Notes: generated from the sequence alone by a model not told the origin. A stretch of 64,000 nt of DNA from Prochlorococcus sp. AG-388-E21 (GCA_003279855.1 QCGO01000001.1:1-64000), one strand, 5' to 3'. Counted from the first letter of the stretch, positions 9,846 to 20,358 are shown. Translations and numbers: made by a program.

Positions 9846-10139
9846 ATGAAACGAATTAGTAGTGATGAAGTTAAAAAAGTAGCAAAATTAGCAAGACTAG
9901 AATTAAATGAAAGTGAGGTTCATCAGCATGCAGAACAGTTAGAAAAAATTTTGGAATATATTAAACAACTAGAGAAAATTAATACCGAGAATGTTCCATG
10001 CACTACTAGGGCCATAGAAGTGGTCAATGTATTGAGAAAAGATGAAAAGAAAAATTATGAAAATTCTGAGGAAATTTTAGATCTGGCACCTTCAAGAGAA
10101 AATAAATTTTTTAAAGTGCCAAAAATTATTAATGAATAG
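9846..10139 (+). CDS. gatC: Aspartyl/glutamyl-tRNA amidotransferase subunit C
   Basis: Small subunit of the GatCAB complex, which converts misacylated Glu-tRNA(Gln) (and Asp-tRNA(Asn)) to the amide form. At 97 aa it has the usual ISSDEVKKVAKLARLEL start, the central helix EQLEKILEYIKQLEKIN and the C-terminal ENKFFKVPKII extension that wraps GatA. gatA and gatB are not in the window. The stop TAG directly abuts the reverse-strand stop of crtR with no base between. Confidence 0.93.
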   Translation: MKRISSDEVKKVAKLARLELNESEVHQHAEQLEKILEYIKQLEKINTENVPCTTRAIEVVNVLRKDEKKNYENSEEILDLAPSRENKFFKVPKIINE

Positions 10140-11192
10140 CTAATTACCACCGATATAAGTCTTATTAACTATCTTTAGTAAAATTTTTCTTATTTTAAAA
10201 ATTGGGAATGAATTTATTATTTTTCTAAGTTTTCCTTTTTTACTCTTGTGACTTCTTATCCCTATAAGTAGATCATATATAAAATTAAAAGTATCACCTT
10301 TAGTTTCAAAAATTCCAACTCTTTGAGGTGAACCTTTGATGTCTAATAAAGGTTTGGTTTTTTCGTAAGCTATTTTATATTCAAACCAGGGTATTGAAGG
10401 CCATAGGTGATGGATTAAATGATAATTTTGACCCATTATGAGAATATTCAAAAATTTGCCTGGATAAACTCTTGAGTTTATCCATTTGTTTCTTGAGCGA
10501 AACGGCCTATGAGGGAGATAATCAAAGAAAATACCTAAAGTGACTCCAACCATTAATGCAGGACCAAACCATAAATTATAGATTAAGTTCATAAAGTCAA
10601 ATTTTAAGCCAGCTAAGATGATTGTTATAAATATCGATCTCTCTATTCCCCACTGTAGTAATTCATATTTTCTCCAGAGTTTTCTCTGAAAGAAAAATAT
10701 TTCATGATAAAAGAATCTTGGAGCAATAAGCCAAATTGGCCCAAAAGTACTCACAATATGGTCAGGATCATTTTTGGGATCATTTACATGAATGTGATGT
10801 TGTAGGTGGACTCTAGTGAAAACTGGGAAACTGAAGCCTAAGAGTATAGCTGATCCATGTCCCATTGCTTGGTTTATCCAGGGCACAGGATGAGCAGCCT
10901 TATGACAGGCATCATGTATAACGGTTCCTTCAATATGTAGAGCAAGAAATGCGATGGCAACAAGAACAGGTAGAGGCCAAACCCCTCGGTACCACTGCCA
11001 TATACTCAGAAAAGCAAGAAAATAACCACCAAAAAATAGACCTAATGTAGGGTTCCAAAAATTAGGAGGATCGACATAATTTTTGATCTCCCTGTTCCAG
11101 TTAAATGTCTTGGAGGAATTAGTTTGAATATTTTTATTTTTACTAGTTAAATTTGAAATTGTTTCTTTTAATCTATAAGTAATATAGCCAAT
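10140..11192 (-). CDS. crtR: Beta-carotene hydroxylase
   Basis: Di-iron membrane hydroxylase that makes zeaxanthin from beta-carotene, the main photoprotective carotenoid of Prochlorococcus. All three histidine clusters are present: HDACHKAAH, HLQHHIHVNDP and HLIHHLWP. The first canonical start in frame is a GTG at 10884-10886, but that would delete the first histidine motif and a membrane segment. In-frame coding continues upstream through FNWNREIKNYVDPPNFWNPT to a TGA at 11196-11198 with no ATG, GTG or TTG. I place the start provisionally at the ATT 11190-11192, giving about 350 aa. Identity is sure; the start codon is inferred. Confidence 0.9.
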   Translation of the reverse strand: MGYITYRLKETISNLTSKNKNIQTNSSKTFNWNREIKNYVDPPNFWNPTLGLFFGGYFLAFLSIWQWYRGVWPLPVLVAIAFLALHIEGTVIHDACHKAAHPVPWINQAMGHGSAILLGFSFPVFTRVHLQHHIHVNDPKNDPDHIVSTFGPIWLIAPRFFYHEIFFFQRKLWRKYELLQWGIERSIFITIILAGLKFDFMNLIYNLWFGPALMVGVTLGIFFDYLPHRPFRSRNKWINSRVYPGKFLNILIMGQNYHLIHHLWPSIPWFEYKIAYEKTKPLLDIKGSPQRVGIFETKGDTFNFIYDLLIGIRSHKSKKGKLRKIINSFPIFKIRKILLKIVNKTYIGGN

Positions 11193-11331
11193 TATTCATA
11201 GTGATTGCATAACAATATCAAACATTTTTAAATCTTTCTAAAATTATTGAGCCTGGTATTATGTGTCAAATTTAGGATCTTAAGTAAAAAATGTTTTTAA
11301 AATATACCTCGCTAAACTAAAATTTAATTAA

Positions 11332-11413
11332 GCGGTCGTGGCGGAATTGGTAGACGCGCGAGTTTTAGGTACTCGTATCTTAGGGTGTGGGAGTTCAAGT
11401 CTCCCCGACCGCA
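11332..11413 (+). tRNA. tRNA-Leu (anticodon UAG)
   Basis: The acceptor stem GCGGTCG pairs with CGACCGC at the 3' end, followed by discriminator A. The anticodon stem CGAGT/ACTCG encloses the loop TTTAGGT, giving anticodon TAG. A long variable arm (ATCTTAGGGTGTGGG region) marks a class II tRNA, and the T arm has GTTCAAGTC. CCA is not encoded. Confidence 0.96.
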
Positions 11414-11461
11414 TTTCAAGGAAAAATTAATATTAAGCAATTAAATTAGTTAAGTATTTGC

Positions 11462-12019
11462 ATGTTTACTATAATTTTGATATCAATAGAAAATTTTTTG
11501 ACAATTTACTTAGGCTGTTTATATTTATTTTTTGGAATTATATTTTTGTTAATGCCTCTAATATATATTGAATTGGGCAGACCAAGAGATTTTATAAAAG
11601 GTGGTTTAAACCTAGTTATTGGGATGTTATTAATTTATAAACAAAATAGTTTTAATACTTTATATTTTTCAATTTTTATGGTCATAACTGTATTACTGAC
11701 TTTTTATATAGTAGAAATATTTTCCATAAGGTGGAATCAATTAACTAATCAAGAGAAAAATAAATTACAAACTTTAGAGGAATTGAAAAAAAATCTTTCA
11801 ATTTTTTTAAAGGCAATCTCTCTTGCAAGGCAAGATTTTTTAAATTCAAACAATATTTTAAAATTTGGAAGAAAAAATGAAAATTTAAATAAAAAAAAGT
11901 GGGTTAGGAATGATGAAAATGATAATATAGTTAATTCAAATACAAATAATTTACTGACTTTAGAGATGTCAAAAAAAGCAACAAATCAATCTATAAAAGA
12001 TACAATCGATGAGGGGTAA
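11462..12019 (+). CDS. ycf66: Ycf66-like membrane protein
   Basis: Member of the Ycf66 N-terminal family of cyanobacteria and plastids, function unknown. Three hydrophobic segments fill residues about 3-32, 45-60 and 66-84, with the family motif MPLIYIELGRPRDFIKGGLNL after the first. The C-terminal half is hydrophilic, rich in Lys and Asn, low complexity and probably disordered. It sits between tRNA-Leu and ileS on the same strand, 46 bases before ileS, and may be cotranscribed with it. The family call rests on the N-terminus only. Confidence 0.75.
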   Translation: MFTIILISIENFLTIYLGCLYLFFGIIFLLMPLIYIELGRPRDFIKGGLNLVIGMLLIYKQNSFNTLYFSIFMVITVLLTFYIVEIFSIRWNQLTNQEKNKLQTLEELKKNLSIFLKAISLARQDFLNSNNILKFGRKNENLNKKKWVRNDENDNIVNSNTNNLLTLEMSKKATNQSIKDTIDEG

Positions 12020-12065
12020 AAAATTAAATAAATTAATCGATTATAAATAAATTCTATAATTTCGA

Positions 12066-14963
12066 ATGAAATCACAACATAACAAAGAAAAAAAATCTGG
12101 CTTTTCCTATAAAGAAACTTTGAATTTGCTGAAGACTGATTTTTCGATGCGAGCTAATTCAGTAATTAGGGAACCAGAGATTCATGAATTCTGGTCAAGA
12201 AATAAGATTGATTTGGATTTGGGTTCATCTAACTCAGGTAAAAATTTCACTTTGCATGATGGACCCCCTTATGCGAATGGTTCCCTCCATATGGGACATG
12301 CTTTAAATAAAGTGTTAAAGGATATTATTAATAAATACAAAACCTTAAAAGGTTTCAAAGTTCATTTTGTACCTGGTTGGGATTGCCATGGGTTACCAAT
12401 TGAGTTAAAGGTTCTACAAAGTTTAAAATCCAATGAAAGAAGAAATTTAGATTCTTTAGGTTTAAGAAAAAAAGCAACTGATTATGCAAAGATTCAAATT
12501 AACAATCAATTAGAGGGCTTTAAGAGATGGGGTGTTTGGGGTGACTGGAATAATCCCTATTTGACACTTAAAAAAAATTATGAGTCTGCTCAGATTGGTG
12601 TTTTTGGAAAGATGTTCTTAAATGGCTACATATATAGAGGTTTAAAACCTGTTCACTGGAGTCCAAGTTCTAGAACAGCACTTGCAGAAGCAGAATTAGA
12701 GTATCCTGAAGAGCATTTTTCAAAAAGTATTTATGTTGCTTTAAATATTACTAAATTATCAGATGCAGTTCTTCTCAAATTTGAAGAAAAAGATCTGAGA
12801 AACAAATTACTTTCTAGTTTAAATAATTTATTTATAGCTATATGGACTACTACTCCATGGACAATTCCTGGTAATGAAGCAGTAGCTATTAATCCTAGAA
12901 TAAATTATGTTTTTGCCTCAGATCAAAACGGTAATATATATCTTTTTGCTAGAGATTTACTTGCTGAAATTTGTGAAAAGCTAGATAGAGAATTTAATGT
13001 TTTATTAGATGTAAAAGGCTCATTGCTTGAGGGCCTTGAGTATCAGCATCCTACAAAAAATAAGGTTTGTAATATTGTAATTGGAGGTGATTATATAACC
13101 ACTGAATCTGGGACAGGAATTGTACATACTGCCCCGGGTCATGGCATGGATGATTTTAATGTTGGGCAAAAATATCAATTACCCATAACTTGCATTGTTG
13201 ATGAAAAAGGTAATTTAAATAAGCATGCTGAAAAGTTTTGCGGATTAAATGTTTTAAAAGATGCTAATGATTTGATTATTGAAGATTTGGAGAAAAATAA
13301 CTTACTCCTTTTAAAAGAAAAATATAAACACAGATATCCTTATGATTGGAGAACTAAAAAACCTACAATTTTTAGAGCAACTGAACAATGGTTTGCATCA
13401 GTAGAGGGATTTAGATCTTCAGCCTTGAAATCAATAGAAGATGTTGAATGGATGCCAAAAACAGGTAAAAAAAGAATTTATTCGATGGTTGTTGGAAGAG
13501 GTGATTGGTGTATTTCTAGGCAAAGGTCGTGGGGAGTGCCAATACCTGTCTTCTATGAAAAAGAAGGAAAAGAAATACTAATTAATACTGAAACTATTAA
13601 CCATATAAAAAGTTTATTTGAGGAGTATGGAGCAGATGTATGGTGGGAATGGGATGAGAAGAAACTATTGCCAGAAAAATATAGAAATGAATCTGATCGT
13701 TGGGAAAAAGGCCTAGATACTATGGATGTCTGGTTTGATTCAGGTTCTAGTTGGGCCGCAGTTTGTGAGCAAAGGGAAGAATTACAATATCCAGCCGATT
13801 TGTATTTAGAGGGATCAGATCAACATAGAGGTTGGTTTCAATCATCTTTGCTAACTTCGGTAGCAGTAAATAATAAGCCGCCATATAAGACAGTGCTAAC
13901 TCATGGATTTGCTTTAGATGAGAACGGAAGAAAAATGAGTAAATCCTTGGGTAACGTTGTTGATCCTAATATTATTATTAATGGTGGTCCTAACCAAAAA
14001 ATACAACCTGCCTATGGAGCAGATGTCCTTAGGCTTTGGGTGAGTTCTGTTGATTACTCAGTTGATGTCCCAATTGGATCAAATATTTTAAAACAACTTT
14101 CAGATGTTTATAGAAAAGTAAGAAATACAGCGAGATATCTCTTAGGTAATATTCATGATTATGATCCTGCGTTAGAGGAAATTGATATTGATCAGTTGCC
14201 GCTATTAGATCAATGGATGTTAAATAGATTAGTTGAAGTCTCAGATCAAGTAACAATTGCATATGAAAATTACGAATTTTCAAAGTTTTTTCAAATATTG
14301 CAAAGTTTTTGTGTTGTGGATTTATCTAATTTTTATTTAGATATCGCAAAAGATAGATTATATGTAAGTGCTAAAACTCAATTCAGGAGAAGATCTTGTC
14401 AGTTTGTGATGTCCAAAATTGTAGAAAATTTAGCTGTTATTATTTCTCCAGTACTTTGTCATATGGCCGAAGATATTTGGCAAAATATCCCATATTCAAC
14501 TATTGAAAAATCAGTATTTGAAAGAGGATGGCCAAAATTGCCTAAGTCATGGCTTAATCCCGAACTTAATGAACATATCTCTAATTTAAGAACATTGCGA
14601 GTAGAAATTAATAAAGCAATAGAAGGTTGTAGAACCCAACAAATGATTGGAGCTGCTCTTGAGACTGAGATTAATTACCTCCCTGAAAATCAGGTTTTTA
14701 AAAATTCTCTTTCTTGGCTTGATAAATTTGGCAATAAAGAAGTGGATTTATACCGTGATTGGTTGATAGTTTCTGACTTTAATATAGTTAATAATTTGTC
14801 TAAGGATTTTTTAAGTATTGATAATAATGAACTTGGAAAGATTCAGATTCTTAAAGCTAAAGGTCTTAAATGTGATAGATGTTGGCATTATCAAAATATT
14901 ACAGTTAAAGGAGTTGAAAACACTAAATTATGTGAAAGATGTGCGAATATTATTAATTTATAA
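12066..14963 (+). CDS. ileS: Isoleucyl-tRNA synthetase
   Basis: Charges tRNA-Ile. A class Ia synthetase of 965 aa with the HIGH-type motif [13 protein letters not shown] (67-79), the CP1 editing domain containing the TTTPWT block near 264 and [12 protein letters not shown], and KMSKS near residue 622. The DALIA-type anticodon domain follows. The C-terminus has a zinc-binding cluster, CDRCWHY followed by CERC. All catalytic motifs are intact. No mupirocin-resistant type features are obvious, but I did not test this. Confidence 0.97.
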   Translation: MKSQHNKEKKSGFSYKETLNLLKTDFSMRANSVIREPEIHEFWSRNKIDLDLGSSNSGKNFTLHDGPPYANGSLHMGHALNKVLKDIINKYKTLKGFKVHFVPGWDCHGLPIELKVLQSLKSNERRNLDSLGLRKKATDYAKIQINNQLEGFKRWGVWGDWNNPYLTLKKNYESAQIGVFGKMFLNGYIYRGLKPVHWSPSSRTALAEAELEYPEEHFSKSIYVALNITKLSDAVLLKFEEKDLRNKLLSSLNNLFIAIWTTTPWTIPGNEAVAINPRINYVFASDQNGNIYLFARDLLAEICEKLDREFNVLLDVKGSLLEGLEYQHPTKNKVCNIVIGGDYITTESGTGIVHTAPGHGMDDFNVGQKYQLPITCIVDEKGNLNKHAEKFCGLNVLKDANDLIIEDLEKNNLLLLKEKYKHRYPYDWRTKKPTIFRATEQWFASVEGFRSSALKSIEDVEWMPKTGKKRIYSMVVGRGDWCISRQRSWGVPIPVFYEKEGKEILINTETINHIKSLFEEYGADVWWEWDEKKLLPEKYRNESDRWEKGLDTMDVWFDSGSSWAAVCEQREELQYPADLYLEGSDQHRGWFQSSLLTSVAVNNKPPYKTVLTHGFALDENGRKMSKSLGNVVDPNIIINGGPNQKIQPAYGADVLRLWVSSVDYSVDVPIGSNILKQLSDVYRKVRNTARYLLGNIHDYDPALEEIDIDQLPLLDQWMLNRLVEVSDQVTIAYENYEFSKFFQILQSFCVVDLSNFYLDIAKDRLYVSAKTQFRRRSCQFVMSKIVENLAVIISPVLCHMAEDIWQNIPYSTIEKSVFERGWPKLPKSWLNPELNEHISNLRTLRVEINKAIEGCRTQQMIGAALETEINYLPENQVFKNSLSWLDKFGNKEVDLYRDWLIVSDFNIVNNLSKDFLSIDNNELGKIQILKAKGLKCDRCWHYQNITVKGVENTKLCERCANIINL

Positions 14964-14964
14964 A

Positions 14965-15010
14965 TAGTTGATTTAAATCAATTTCAGTATGGTGTGTTTT
15001 AGATCAACTA
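14965..15010. repeat. Overlapping inverted repeats downstream of ileS
   Basis: TAGTTGAT at 14965-14972 is matched by ATCAACTA at 15003-15010. Inside it is a 14-bp perfect palindrome, TTGATTTAAATCAA (14968-14981), so the left arm can fold on itself or with the right arm. No T-run follows. The rest of the 164-base gap to the next gene is featureless and AT-rich. Confidence 0.45.
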
Positions 15011-15127
15011 AACCCTCTATAAATTATTACTTCTAAAAATTCTTTAGAATATTCTCTTGATAAGTAACCTTGTTTTTTAAAAGACTATTTGGAATCTTAA
15101 AAGTTATATTCTAAGTTTTTGATAAAA

Positions 15128-15751
15128 TTAATCCCTGCCATAATTTGAAAAACCAGAATTCCGGCCACTCTTTGGGAATTTAATTATCGCCCATTGTAAT
15201 AAACCTAATGTATATATTAATAAGGAAAATAATCCTAAAAATTTTGCGACTGGTTGAGAAAAGCTAGCTCCAAATAAGAAATTAAATAAATTTTTTAAAA
15301 TCAAATAGAAATTTGTTGAAGGTTTAAGCCAAATTTCACATTCGGCAGAATTAATAAAAGAAATACAATTAATATTATTTAAACTTTGAATTAAAAAACT
15401 TAAAGATATAAAAGTTATAGACCATCGCCAAACTTTCGTAGTTGTAGTTAATGCATGAGATATCTTATATTCATTTAACTCGTCATTAATATCATTCCAA
15501 AACCATATTGAGATTGTCATTATTAATGTCGAAATATTTGTAATTAAGAGAGCGAAATTGTACTCTCCAATTAGAAGGATAAGACTTATGAAGAATAGAA
15601 TTGATATTTTCCAATAATTAGATAAAAGTTTTGTAATGGCTTTACTTTTGTTTTTTATAGACCAACAAAATAGAGTTAAAGGAAGACCAACTATAAAGAC
15701 TAATGAAAGTTGAAAAGATAGCCAAATGGAAAGCTGATTAAGACTGTTCAA
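15128..15751 (-). CDS. Multi-spanning membrane protein, probably DUF3177 family
   Basis: A 207-aa hydrophobic protein with roughly four to five membrane segments (about 11-30, 46-64, 67-84, 108-124 and 165-190), a Trp-rich stretch (ISIWFWNDIND) and a polar C-terminus (KSGRNSGFSNYGRD). It resembles the cyanobacteria-only DUF3177 family, by memory of its layout; the role is unknown. It converges with ileS across a 164-base gap, the only long convergent gap in the window, and is divergent from trmB. Confidence 0.6.
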   Translation of the reverse strand: MNSLNQLSIWLSFQLSLVFIVGLPLTLFCWSIKNKSKAITKLLSNYWKISILFFISLILLIGEYNFALLITNISTLIMTISIWFWNDINDELNEYKISHALTTTTKVWRWSITFISLSFLIQSLNNINCISFINSAECEIWLKPSTNFYLILKNLFNFLFGASFSQPVAKFLGLFSLLIYTLGLLQWAIIKFPKSGRNSGFSNYGRD

Positions 15752-15876
15752 AACTTTTTCTTTTTAAAACACATAATTATTAAACCTTACACACCTACTT
15801 CTTAACTTATTATTGTCATAGTTATGAATAATATGCACTAAATTAATTTCGACTAAGAAATAATTAAATAATTGTT

Positions 15877-16506
15877 ATGAGACAGCATGTAAATCCACTC
15901 AGTAAAAATTTCTTTGAAATAGATCCAATACCTCCGTTGAATCAAGTTTTTGAAAACCCAAAATTGCCTCTCCATTTAGATATAGGTTGCGCATCAGGTG
16001 ATTTTTTATTCGAATTATCACTTGAAAATAAAAACTGGAATTATATAGGAATTGAAATTAGAGAAAAATTAGTTTTAAATGCTAATTTGAAAATGAAAAG
16101 TAGAGAAAATAAAAATTTATATTTTTCATTTGGTAATGCTAATAATATTTTTAATCAATCTAAAAATATATCAATTTTTAATTTAATAACTAGTATTTCT
16201 TTTAATTTTCCTGATCCATGGTTTAAAAAGAAACATCATAAAAGACGTGTAATTCAAACTGAATTTATAAATTTACTCTCAAATTCAATGAAAAGAGGAT
16301 CTTTAATCTTTATTAAAACAGATGTAAAAGAGCTTTTTGATTATATGGAACTCACAATATCCGAAAGTATAAAGTTGGAAAAAATACCATATCAAGATGT
16401 TAACTTTAATGAAAGTTTTAATCCAAATAGAATTCAAACTAATAGAGAAAAATATGTAATATTAAATCAACTTAAAATTTATGAAAGTATTTATAAGAAA
16501 ATTTGA
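15877..16506 (+). CDS. trmB: tRNA (guanine-N7-)-methyltransferase
   Basis: SAM-dependent enzyme that makes m7G46 in tRNA variable loops. The SAM-binding motif [14 protein letters not shown] is near residue 31. The substrate-binding block [16 protein letters not shown] (family PDPW and KKRH motifs) follows, then the C-terminal [10 protein letters not shown] segment. The 209-aa length is normal. Its stop is one base from the convergent glmM stop. Confidence 0.94.
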   Translation: MRQHVNPLSKNFFEIDPIPPLNQVFENPKLPLHLDIGCASGDFLFELSLENKNWNYIGIEIREKLVLNANLKMKSRENKNLYFSFGNANNIFNQSKNISIFNLITSISFNFPDPWFKKKHHKRRVIQTEFINLLSNSMKRGSLIFIKTDVKELFDYMELTISESIKLEKIPYQDVNFNESFNPNRIQTNREKYVILNQLKIYESIYKKI

Positions 16507-16507
16507 T

Positions 16508-17866
16508 TCAAAAAATTTTAGATATTTTATAGATTTTTGTACTAAGTTCGTTCGTAATTTTTGTTGATAATGAATCTACTTCTTTTTGAGTTCGTGCTTC
16601 AACTAATATACGTAAAAGAGGTTCCGTTCCACTTGGACGTATGTAAACTCTACAATTATCCTTTTTAATATTTGAAAAACTTTCTATAGTTTCATTTATG
16701 ATTTCCCTGTATGGTTTATCAATATTATTAAATTGAAAATTTAATAACACATTAGTTAGTTTTTGAGGATATGGTGAGAAGCTACTATTAAGCCAAGACT
16801 TTAAACTGATATTTTTTTTCTTGCAGTATTTTGAGATTTGAATTGCAGTTAATATTCCATCCCCACAAAAGTTATTAATTTTTGAAAGTATATGACCTGA
16901 TTGTTCCCCTCCCAATAAGACCTTTTTTTTCTTTATTGCTTCAAATATGAATTTATCTCCAACTTCAGTTCTATGTAAAATCCCCCCAATTTTATTCCAA
17001 GTATTTTCAAAACCTAAATTGGCCATTTTTGTTGAGATGATTGTGTTATTTGTAAGCAATTTTTCTTCTAAAAGTTCTCTTCCCCATAGAAAGAGTATAT
17101 GATCCCCATCTAGTATATTGCCTTCTGAATCAACCCCAATAACTCTATCGGCATCTCCATCGAAGCTAAATCCCATATCAGCATTGTTCTCTTTTATAGC
17201 TTTAATTATTGGATCCAAGCATGTAGAACCACAATTTAGATTTATTTTTAAACCATCTTGCTCATTATTAATGACTTTGACATTCGCTCCTAGTTTCTTA
17301 AAAATACTTGCTGCGCAGGTAGTTGCAGATCCGTAACATGTGTCTAAAATTATTTTCATTCCATCTAAGTTTTCATCACCCATAGTATTAATAAGTCCTT
17401 CTTTATAGATATTAAAAAGTTTATTATTTTCCTTTATAGATGTTTTTTTATAAGTAGATAATTTAAGCTTGTTTCCTGTATTTAAAATCAGTTCTATTTG
17501 ATTTTCAATTTTCTTTTTAATTTTTTCTCCATTATTGTCAAAAATTTTAATACCATTATATTCAGGAGGATTATGGCTTGCAGATATCATAATCCCACCA
17601 CTAAATTTTTCTTTTTTTATTAAGAAAGGGATAGCTGGTGTAGGACAGATTCCTAAATATATAAATTCTTTTCCTGCTGCATTAATTCCTCTTGATATAG
17701 CCTCTAGAAGAATATACCCACTTACTCTTGTATCTCTTCCGATTAATATTGGATTATTGGTTTTCGTTGAAACTCCTAAAGCATATCCAACCTTATATGC
17801 TAGAGAATATGTTAATTCTTCATCAAATATTCCCCTAATTCCATCAGTCCCAAATATAGATTGCAT
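16508..17866 (-). CDS. glmM: Phosphoglucosamine mutase
   Basis: Interconverts glucosamine-6-phosphate and glucosamine-1-phosphate for UDP-GlcNAc and peptidoglycan synthesis. The N-terminal FGTDGIRG, the catalytic phosphoserine loop [15 protein letters not shown] near residue 99, the metal loop DGDADR, the sugar-binding GGEQSGH and the phosphate loop [11 protein letters not shown] are all present. Length of 452 aa fits GlmM. A second member of the superfamily is at 49.4 kb; the GEQSGH motif points to GlmM for this one. Confidence 0.94.
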   Translation of the reverse strand: MQSIFGTDGIRGIFDEELTYSLAYKVGYALGVSTKTNNPILIGRDTRVSGYILLEAISRGINAAGKEFIYLGICPTPAIPFLIKKEKFSGGIMISASHNPPEYNGIKIFDNNGEKIKKKIENQIELILNTGNKLKLSTYKKTSIKENNKLFNIYKEGLINTMGDENLDGMKIILDTCYGSATTCAASIFKKLGANVKVINNEQDGLKINLNCGSTCLDPIIKAIKENNADMGFSFDGDADRVIGVDSEGNILDGDHILFLWGRELLEEKLLTNNTIISTKMANLGFENTWNKIGGILHRTEVGDKFIFEAIKKKKVLLGGEQSGHILSKINNFCGDGILTAIQISKYCKKKNISLKSWLNSSFSPYPQKLTNVLLNFQFNNIDKPYREIINETIESFSNIKKDNCRVYIRPSGTEPLLRILVEARTQKEVDSLSTKITNELSTKIYKISKIF

Positions 17867-17995
17867 ATTATTATTTCTATAAGTATAAGTATTTTGCCAA
17901 CTGTATTTATATTATCAGTTGATTAAAAGTAAAAAGAATAATATTCTCTTTAATTATATTATCTATATAAAATATAAAAAGTTAATGATTAGATA

Positions 17996-18541
17996 ATGCA
18001 ATCTAGTAATAAAGATTCCTTTTTAAATACCTCCCAAAAATCGATACTGATATTATTTTTTGCTCTAATTATTTGCTCTGTACTTGTATTGAAAAATTTT
18101 ATATTTCAACCCACTTTTCTTCTTAAGAAATTTGGACAATCATCTATTGATCCTGAAGTAGCTTTTACAAATAATAAACCTACTTTTCTTGAGTTTTATG
18201 CAGATTGGTGCGAAGTTTGTAAGGAAATGGCTCCAAAAGTTGATGATATTAAAAATAAATATGAAAAAGATATTAATTTTGTTTTTTTAAATGTAGATAA
18301 TCAAAAATGGGAAAAATACATAAGGAATTTCAATGTTAATGGAATTCCACAAATAAATATTTTTGATAAAGATTCCAATTTAGAACTCACGTTTATTGGG
18401 AAACAGGAAGAAGAAACTATAAAAGAATCTCTCGATAATTTATACGATAAATTTAGAGGTGATTCACAAATTTTAAATTCAGAATTCTCAATAATCAAAG
18501 ACAATAAAAACTATCAATCCTCTCCGAGAAGTCACGGATAA
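17996..18541 (+). CDS. Membrane-anchored thioredoxin-like protein (TxlA/HCF164-like)
   Basis: One N-terminal membrane segment (about 14-36) anchors a thioredoxin-fold domain with active site WCEVC near residue 70 (FYADWCEVCKEMAP) and a cis-Pro segment NGIPQI. Anchored thioredoxins of this kind carry reducing equivalents across the thylakoid membrane for cytochrome maturation in HCF164-type systems; assignment to that role is inference. The 181-aa length fits TxlA. It is divergent from glmM and ends two bases from the thyX stop. Confidence 0.85.
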   Translation: MQSSNKDSFLNTSQKSILILFFALIICSVLVLKNFIFQPTFLLKKFGQSSIDPEVAFTNNKPTFLEFYADWCEVCKEMAPKVDDIKNKYEKDINFVFLNVDNQKWEKYIRNFNVNGIPQINIFDKDSNLELTFIGKQEEETIKESLDNLYDKFRGDSQILNSEFSIIKDNKNYQSSPRSHG

Positions 18542-18543
18542 AA

Positions 18544-19182
18544 TTATTTCCACTTCAATGCTTCAGATACAGATGGAAAATATTTGATAAACACTTTCTT
18601 ACAGTCTTCAGCTATTTCCATATGTTCTTTTTGTGTTCCTTCTTTTGATCTTAGCTGTATGTAGTGAATCCAAGACCTACAGGAACCAGTCATATAGATT
18701 CTTGTTGGGGTAGCTAAGGGCATAATAAATCTAGCGCATTCTTTTGCAATTCCTTCATCTAGCATTTCTTCGTATAGTTTATTTGCCTCTTGAAAGTGTT
18801 TTGAAATTTTTTCTGAAAATTTTATTTTAAGTTCATCCGGCATGTCGTCAATGCTATTTTGACGATTATTTTTGTCTTGCCTTCTTAAGTTTGGGACAGG
18901 AATTTCGTTTCCTAGTAAACTAGTTTCAGCGTATCTTTGTGAGAATTCTTGAAAAGTAAATGATCTATGTCTAAGAATTTGAGCTGCTATACCTCTATTA
19001 GTTTCGATTTTCAATGTCATGCATGATTGTTCAAAAACTGACCAGTGCTCATGCTGTATGCAATATCTTAATAATCCGGAGAATTTATCATTAGCCTGAT
19101 TAGATGGATTAGAAACTCTAGCGATATACGCCATTGTTTTTTCTGCCTCTGGAGTTAATGAAATTAGCTCAACTTTACTCAT
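18544..19182 (-). CDS. thyX: FAD-dependent thymidylate synthase
   Basis: Methylates dUMP to dTMP using methylenetetrahydrofolate and FAD. The signature RHRSFTFQEFSQRY is at residues 71-84, matching RHR(x)7S(x)RY. Other conserved pieces are RCIQHEHWSVFEQ-type residues at 41-52 and the C-terminal RSWIHYIQLRS. The 212-aa length is normal. It forms a pyrimidine-nucleotide pair with dcd, which ends one base upstream. No thyA is seen. Confidence 0.95.
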   Translation of the reverse strand: MSKVELISLTPEAEKTMAYIARVSNPSNQANDKFSGLLRYCIQHEHWSVFEQSCMTLKIETNRGIAAQILRHRSFTFQEFSQRYAETSLLGNEIPVPNLRRQDKNNRQNSIDDMPDELKIKFSEKISKHFQEANKLYEEMLDEGIAKECARFIMPLATPTRIYMTGSCRSWIHYIQLRSKEGTQKEHMEIAEDCKKVFIKYFPSVSEALKWK

Positions 19183-19183
19183 A

Positions 19184-19777
19184 TTAAATTTTGGCTAAAG
19201 TAACCTGTTCTGGTTGATTTTGATATTTACCTTTCCTATCTTCATATGTTGTAGAGCAAGGATCACCCTCAAAAAATAATAGTTGACAAATACCTTCATT
19301 TGCATAAATCCTACAATCTGCACCAGAACTGTTGCTGAATTCTAATGTAAGATGCCCCTCCCAACCTGCCTCGGCTGGAGTTGTATTTACTATAATTCCG
19401 AGACGAGCATAAGTACTTTTACCGATACAAATCACAGTAATATTTTCTGGTACTTTCATTTTCTCTAAAGCAACTCCTAGACCGTAAGAATGAGCAGGTA
19501 AAATAAAAAATTCACCATCTTTATCTTCGTGAAGAATCGTTTTTTCTAAATTATTAGGATTAAACTTCTTTGGATTCATAACGGTTCCCGGGACATGCTT
19601 AAATATTAAAAACTCTTTAGAAGATAGTCTTAAATCATAGCCATATGAAGAACATCCATAACTTAAAACCGCATTTTTTTTATTATTAGGATCTAGATGC
19701 CTGACTAAATTTGATTGAAAAGGATTTATCATTCCTTCAGAAGCTTTTTGATTTATCCAGAGATCATTTTTGAGCAT
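19184..19777 (-). CDS. dcd: dCTP deaminase
   Basis: Deaminates dCTP to dUTP, the precursor supplying dUMP for ThyX. The trimeric-dUTPase-like fold is shown by SYGCSSYGYDLRLS, the catalytic TPAEAGWEGHLTLEFSN block (active-site Glu) and the C-terminal region ending in the substrate-covering lid. At 197 aa it is close to monofunctional Dcd. It sits directly before thyX and five bases after the BtuR-like gene, so the three probably form one transcript. Confidence 0.94.
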   Translation of the reverse strand: MLKNDLWINQKASEGMINPFQSNLVRHLDPNNKKNAVLSYGCSSYGYDLRLSSKEFLIFKHVPGTVMNPKKFNPNNLEKTILHEDKDGEFFILPAHSYGLGVALEKMKVPENITVICIGKSTYARLGIIVNTTPAEAGWEGHLTLEFSNSSGADCRIYANEGICQLLFFEGDPCSTTYEDRKGKYQNQPEQVTLAKI

Positions 19778-19782
19778 AATTT

Positions 19783-20358
19783 CTATGAGCGAAGTTCTGT
19801 AATTTGGTCAGCCATTAATAAGAAATTTTTTGGAATGGATGTACCAGTAAGGATTACATCTCCTGATATAAATCGGTTTTCAAGTGTTGAAATCAAATCA
19901 TCTTTACTGATAATATTCATCTCGACAGCTAGAAAAACTTCATCAAGAATAATTTGATCATATTCTCCAGAAAGTAATTCTTTTTTGCAAAAATTCCATA
20001 ATTCTATTATTGAATTATTAATAGATTTAGACATATTATTGTTGATGTTTTCTGACTCATATTGATCATAAGAATTAGAAGGTCTTATCCAGGTAAGATT
20101 ACCACAAAGCTTTTGAGCATTGGATATTCCTTGTTTTACACCTCCCTTCATTAATTGAACTAAAAGTACTTTTCTTCCTAAAGCTGCATTTCTTAGTGAA
20201 TCTCTGATAATGGATGAATAACTTCCTCGGTATGAAGATTGATAAATCTGAATTTGACCATTTTGATTTATCTTTCTTAGTTTAAATTCTTTATTTTTAT
20301 TTATGTTTACAACTTCATGATTGCTTTTCAGATAACTATTTGACGAACTGACGAACAT
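19783..20358 (-). CDS. BtuR/CobO-like protein with degenerate P-loop
   Basis: Looks like an ATP:corrinoid adenosyltransferase of the BtuR/CobO family, which adenosylates cob(I)alamin. The family segments VLLVQLMKGGVKQG (65-77), the ILDEVFLAVEM block with D139-E140, and the end VILTGTSIPKNFLLMADQITELR are clear. The Walker A motif GNGKGKTT is replaced by SSYRGSYSS at about 41-49, so the usual ATP-binding Lys and Thr are missing. It may be a cyanobacterial subfamily with altered activity. It leads the dcd-thyX run and is divergent from ntcA. Confidence 0.65.
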   Translation of the reverse strand: MFVSSSNSYLKSNHEVVNINKNKEFKLRKINQNGQIQIYQSSYRGSYSSIIRDSLRNAALGRKVLLVQLMKGGVKQGISNAQKLCGNLTWIRPSNSYDQYESENINNNMSKSINNSIIELWNFCKKELLSGEYDQIILDEVFLAVEMNIISKDDLISTLENRFISGDVILTGTSIPKNFLLMADQITELRS

